Assembly (NCBI GenBank): GCA_013376995.1
Contig: JACAAZ010000014.1
Span: forward strand, 30,069 to 94,068
Length of the DNA stretch: 64,000 nt
DNA from: Bacteroidota bacterium
Lineage (GTDB): Bacteria; Bacteroidota; Bacteroidia; Bacteroidales; UBA4417
Reading direction: 5' to 3'
A program made the translations under genes and the position numbers. This document shows, in pieces, positions 62,775 through 64,000 of the stretch (within the stretch, counting starts at the first letter, position 1; each line of letters begins with the position of its first letter). The notes beneath the pieces are model-generated. The model was not told the DNA's origin, did no database searches, and saw only the letters and a program-made list of their open reading frames with translations.

Positions 62775-63665
62775 TTAATTGAATTTCAAATCCCCATACC
62801 CGTAAACCCTGAATGTATCATCATAAATCCTTGAATACAACCTGTAATACTCACCTTTATAGGCTGGGTCATCCAGTAGAAACTGAACATTGGTAGCTGG
62901 TAAACCGGGGAATATTTTTTCCACCTCCATGTTTTGGTTAACAAGGATGTGGTCAGCATGCATTGCAATTACCGAACTGCTGAAATGCATGATCATTGAA
63001 GAGCCCAGCGGATTTGGATAAACAATTGCATAATCTCCTCCAGCATTGGTGGAAGGGTCGATTAGATGAAAAATACTGGCTTCAAGCGGCGCCCAATTGT
63101 TATGAATAACCCAGTCTTGAGGATCTCCAGCATTCATTGGGACTCCCTGGTAATCGGTCATCGTGATGGCAGTAAAATCAATAGCCGGTTTATGAATAAC
63201 CGTATCCATTACCAGCACTCCTTTTGTGATTTTCATACTGCCGAATGAGAGGGTGAAGGTGCCTGAGTTTTTCTGCCTGTCGAAAGAAATGGTTCCTTCG
63301 GTAGAATATAAATAGGAATGCATGCCTACATCCAGGATGCATCTGGCTTTGCCCAGGTCATACCCGAAGACTGTATCGGCAATTGTATACGTTTGTTGGG
63401 TGGTATCGGAGAGAATGAAATAAAGATCACCACGATCGGAAACTACCTTCATTATTTCGCCCCATTTGGTCCGGAAACTTTCGGATATGGTAGACTGGCT
63501 GTAAGTGTCATTCAGGTAGAATTCCGTTTTGGTAATAGTTGGTGTTGCCGGAGGGTTATCATCCTTGCAGGAGAAGATTAAAGAACTGCCCAGCAGTGAA
63601 AATACTGCAAATAAGGTGATAAACTGATTCCAGGATTTGGCGGTTTTTGGAGTTGATATATTCAT
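62775..63665 (-). CDS. Predicted lipoprotein of unknown function
   Basis: This 296-residue protein has a basic start, a hydrophobic segment (FITLFAVFSLLGSSLIFSC) and a lipobox Cys near residue 33. A mixed beta-rich domain follows. It includes a repeat-like DSANPS/DTVIHKPAIDFTAITMTDYQGVPMNAGDPQDWVIHNNWAPLE stretch and ends with YRLYSRIYDDTFRVYGYGDLKF. No family was recognised. It is at the right end of the window with repeats beyond it. Confidence 0.7.
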   Translation of the reverse strand: MNISTPKTAKSWNQFITLFAVFSLLGSSLIFSCKDDNPPATPTITKTEFYLNDTYSQSTISESFRTKWGEIMKVVSDRGDLYFILSDTTQQTYTIADTVFGYDLGKARCILDVGMHSYLYSTEGTISFDRQKNSGTFTLSFGSMKITKGVLVMDTVIHKPAIDFTAITMTDYQGVPMNAGDPQDWVIHNNWAPLEASIFHLIDPSTNAGGDYAIVYPNPLGSSMIMHFSSSVIAMHADHILVNQNMEVEKIFPGLPATNVQFLLDDPAYKGEYYRLYSRIYDDTFRVYGYGDLKFN

Positions 63666-64000
63666 AACGCTATCGATTTGGAAATTGTAGGTTAGTTAAT
63701 AGAATCAATAAAGCAAAACAAGCTTCTCAGGCTTAAGAATACTTCAAATGTAATTAAATTGTTGATTGATCGACGGGCAGAAATCGGTTCAATATGTCAG
63801 TCAGCTGACAGACAGATTAGCAAGGAAAAATCAGTTTAATCAGTGTAATCTGCGTCCTTAAAAGGTATAGGAACACGGATTAGACGGAAAACAAAGATTG
63901 GCACGGAAAAATCAGGTCAATCAGTAAACTGCGTCCTTAAAAGGTATAGGAACACGGATTAGACGGAAAACAAAGATTGGCACGGAAAAATCAGTTTAAT
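63666..64000. repeat. 79-bp tandem repeat containing nonamer words, cut by the window end
   Basis: A unit containing ctgcgtccttaaaaggtataggaacacg..., with acggattagacgg and aaagattggcacgg further on, occurs twice with a 79-bp offset (starts at about 63851 and 63930). The words aatcagttt / aatcagtgt / aatctgcgt inside it are 9-bp periodic. The array continues past the window edge. No gene is visible in the 335 bp. Confidence 0.8.

Overview
This window is chromosomal DNA of a Bacteroidota bacterium, most likely from the Bacteroidales/Marinilabiliales side. Three things point there. Promoters carry the Bacteroidota -7 box TAnnTTTG. Two secreted proteins end in type IX secretion (T9SS) sorting domains. 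Gene families typical of the phylum are common: two-component-propeller histidine kinase, SPII lipoproteins, DUF4954, CotH/lamin-tail proteins, and a NagB fused to a PIG-L deacetylase. No rRNA, tRNA, phage, insertion sequence or CRISPR array was recognised.

Layout. 0-10 kb is core metabolism and transport: the start of lipoamide dehydrogenase, a lipoprotein, an Lrp regulator divergent from a PLP C-S lyase, a VIT transporter, a cation/proton antiporter, glycine dehydrogenase and a DMT exporter. 10-25 kb is regulatory and housekeeping: an ECF sigma factor and a CarH-like B12-binding MerR protein, DUF4954, alaS, an M23 peptidase, a small MerR protein, an M16 peptidase, heptose epimerase and TonB. 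25.7-34.8 kb is one minus-strand amino-sugar operon: ROK regulator, NagB-PIG-L fusion, sugar transporter, nucleotidyltransferase, hexosamine kinase and GH20 hexosaminidase. 37.6-43 kb holds three secreted proteins: GH125, a T9SS cargo and GH27. 46-51 kb holds a two-gene protease operon (papain-like C1 with DUF4384, then WD40-caspase). 52.4-56.2 kb is a sensor kinase/response regulator pair. 56.4-63.7 kb encodes a large CotH T9SS protein and a run of small barrels, lipoproteins and hypotheticals.

Two signals stand out beyond the gene list. (1) Two AT-rich hypothetical genes, at 36165-36776 (+) and 62085-62615 (-), are each followed by an attC-like imperfect hairpin. Each also has a G|TT boundary upstream that is complementary to the inner end of the hairpin. 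This is the arrangement expected of integron gene cassettes inserted singly, with no integrase in the window. (2) More than a dozen intergenic tracts are degenerate tandem repeats. Their unit sequences are unrelated (gcagtag, aaaagat, caataac, ccgggtg, cttccgt, aatttgc and others), yet nearly all share a period of exactly 7 bp, and several begin at the stop codon of the preceding gene.
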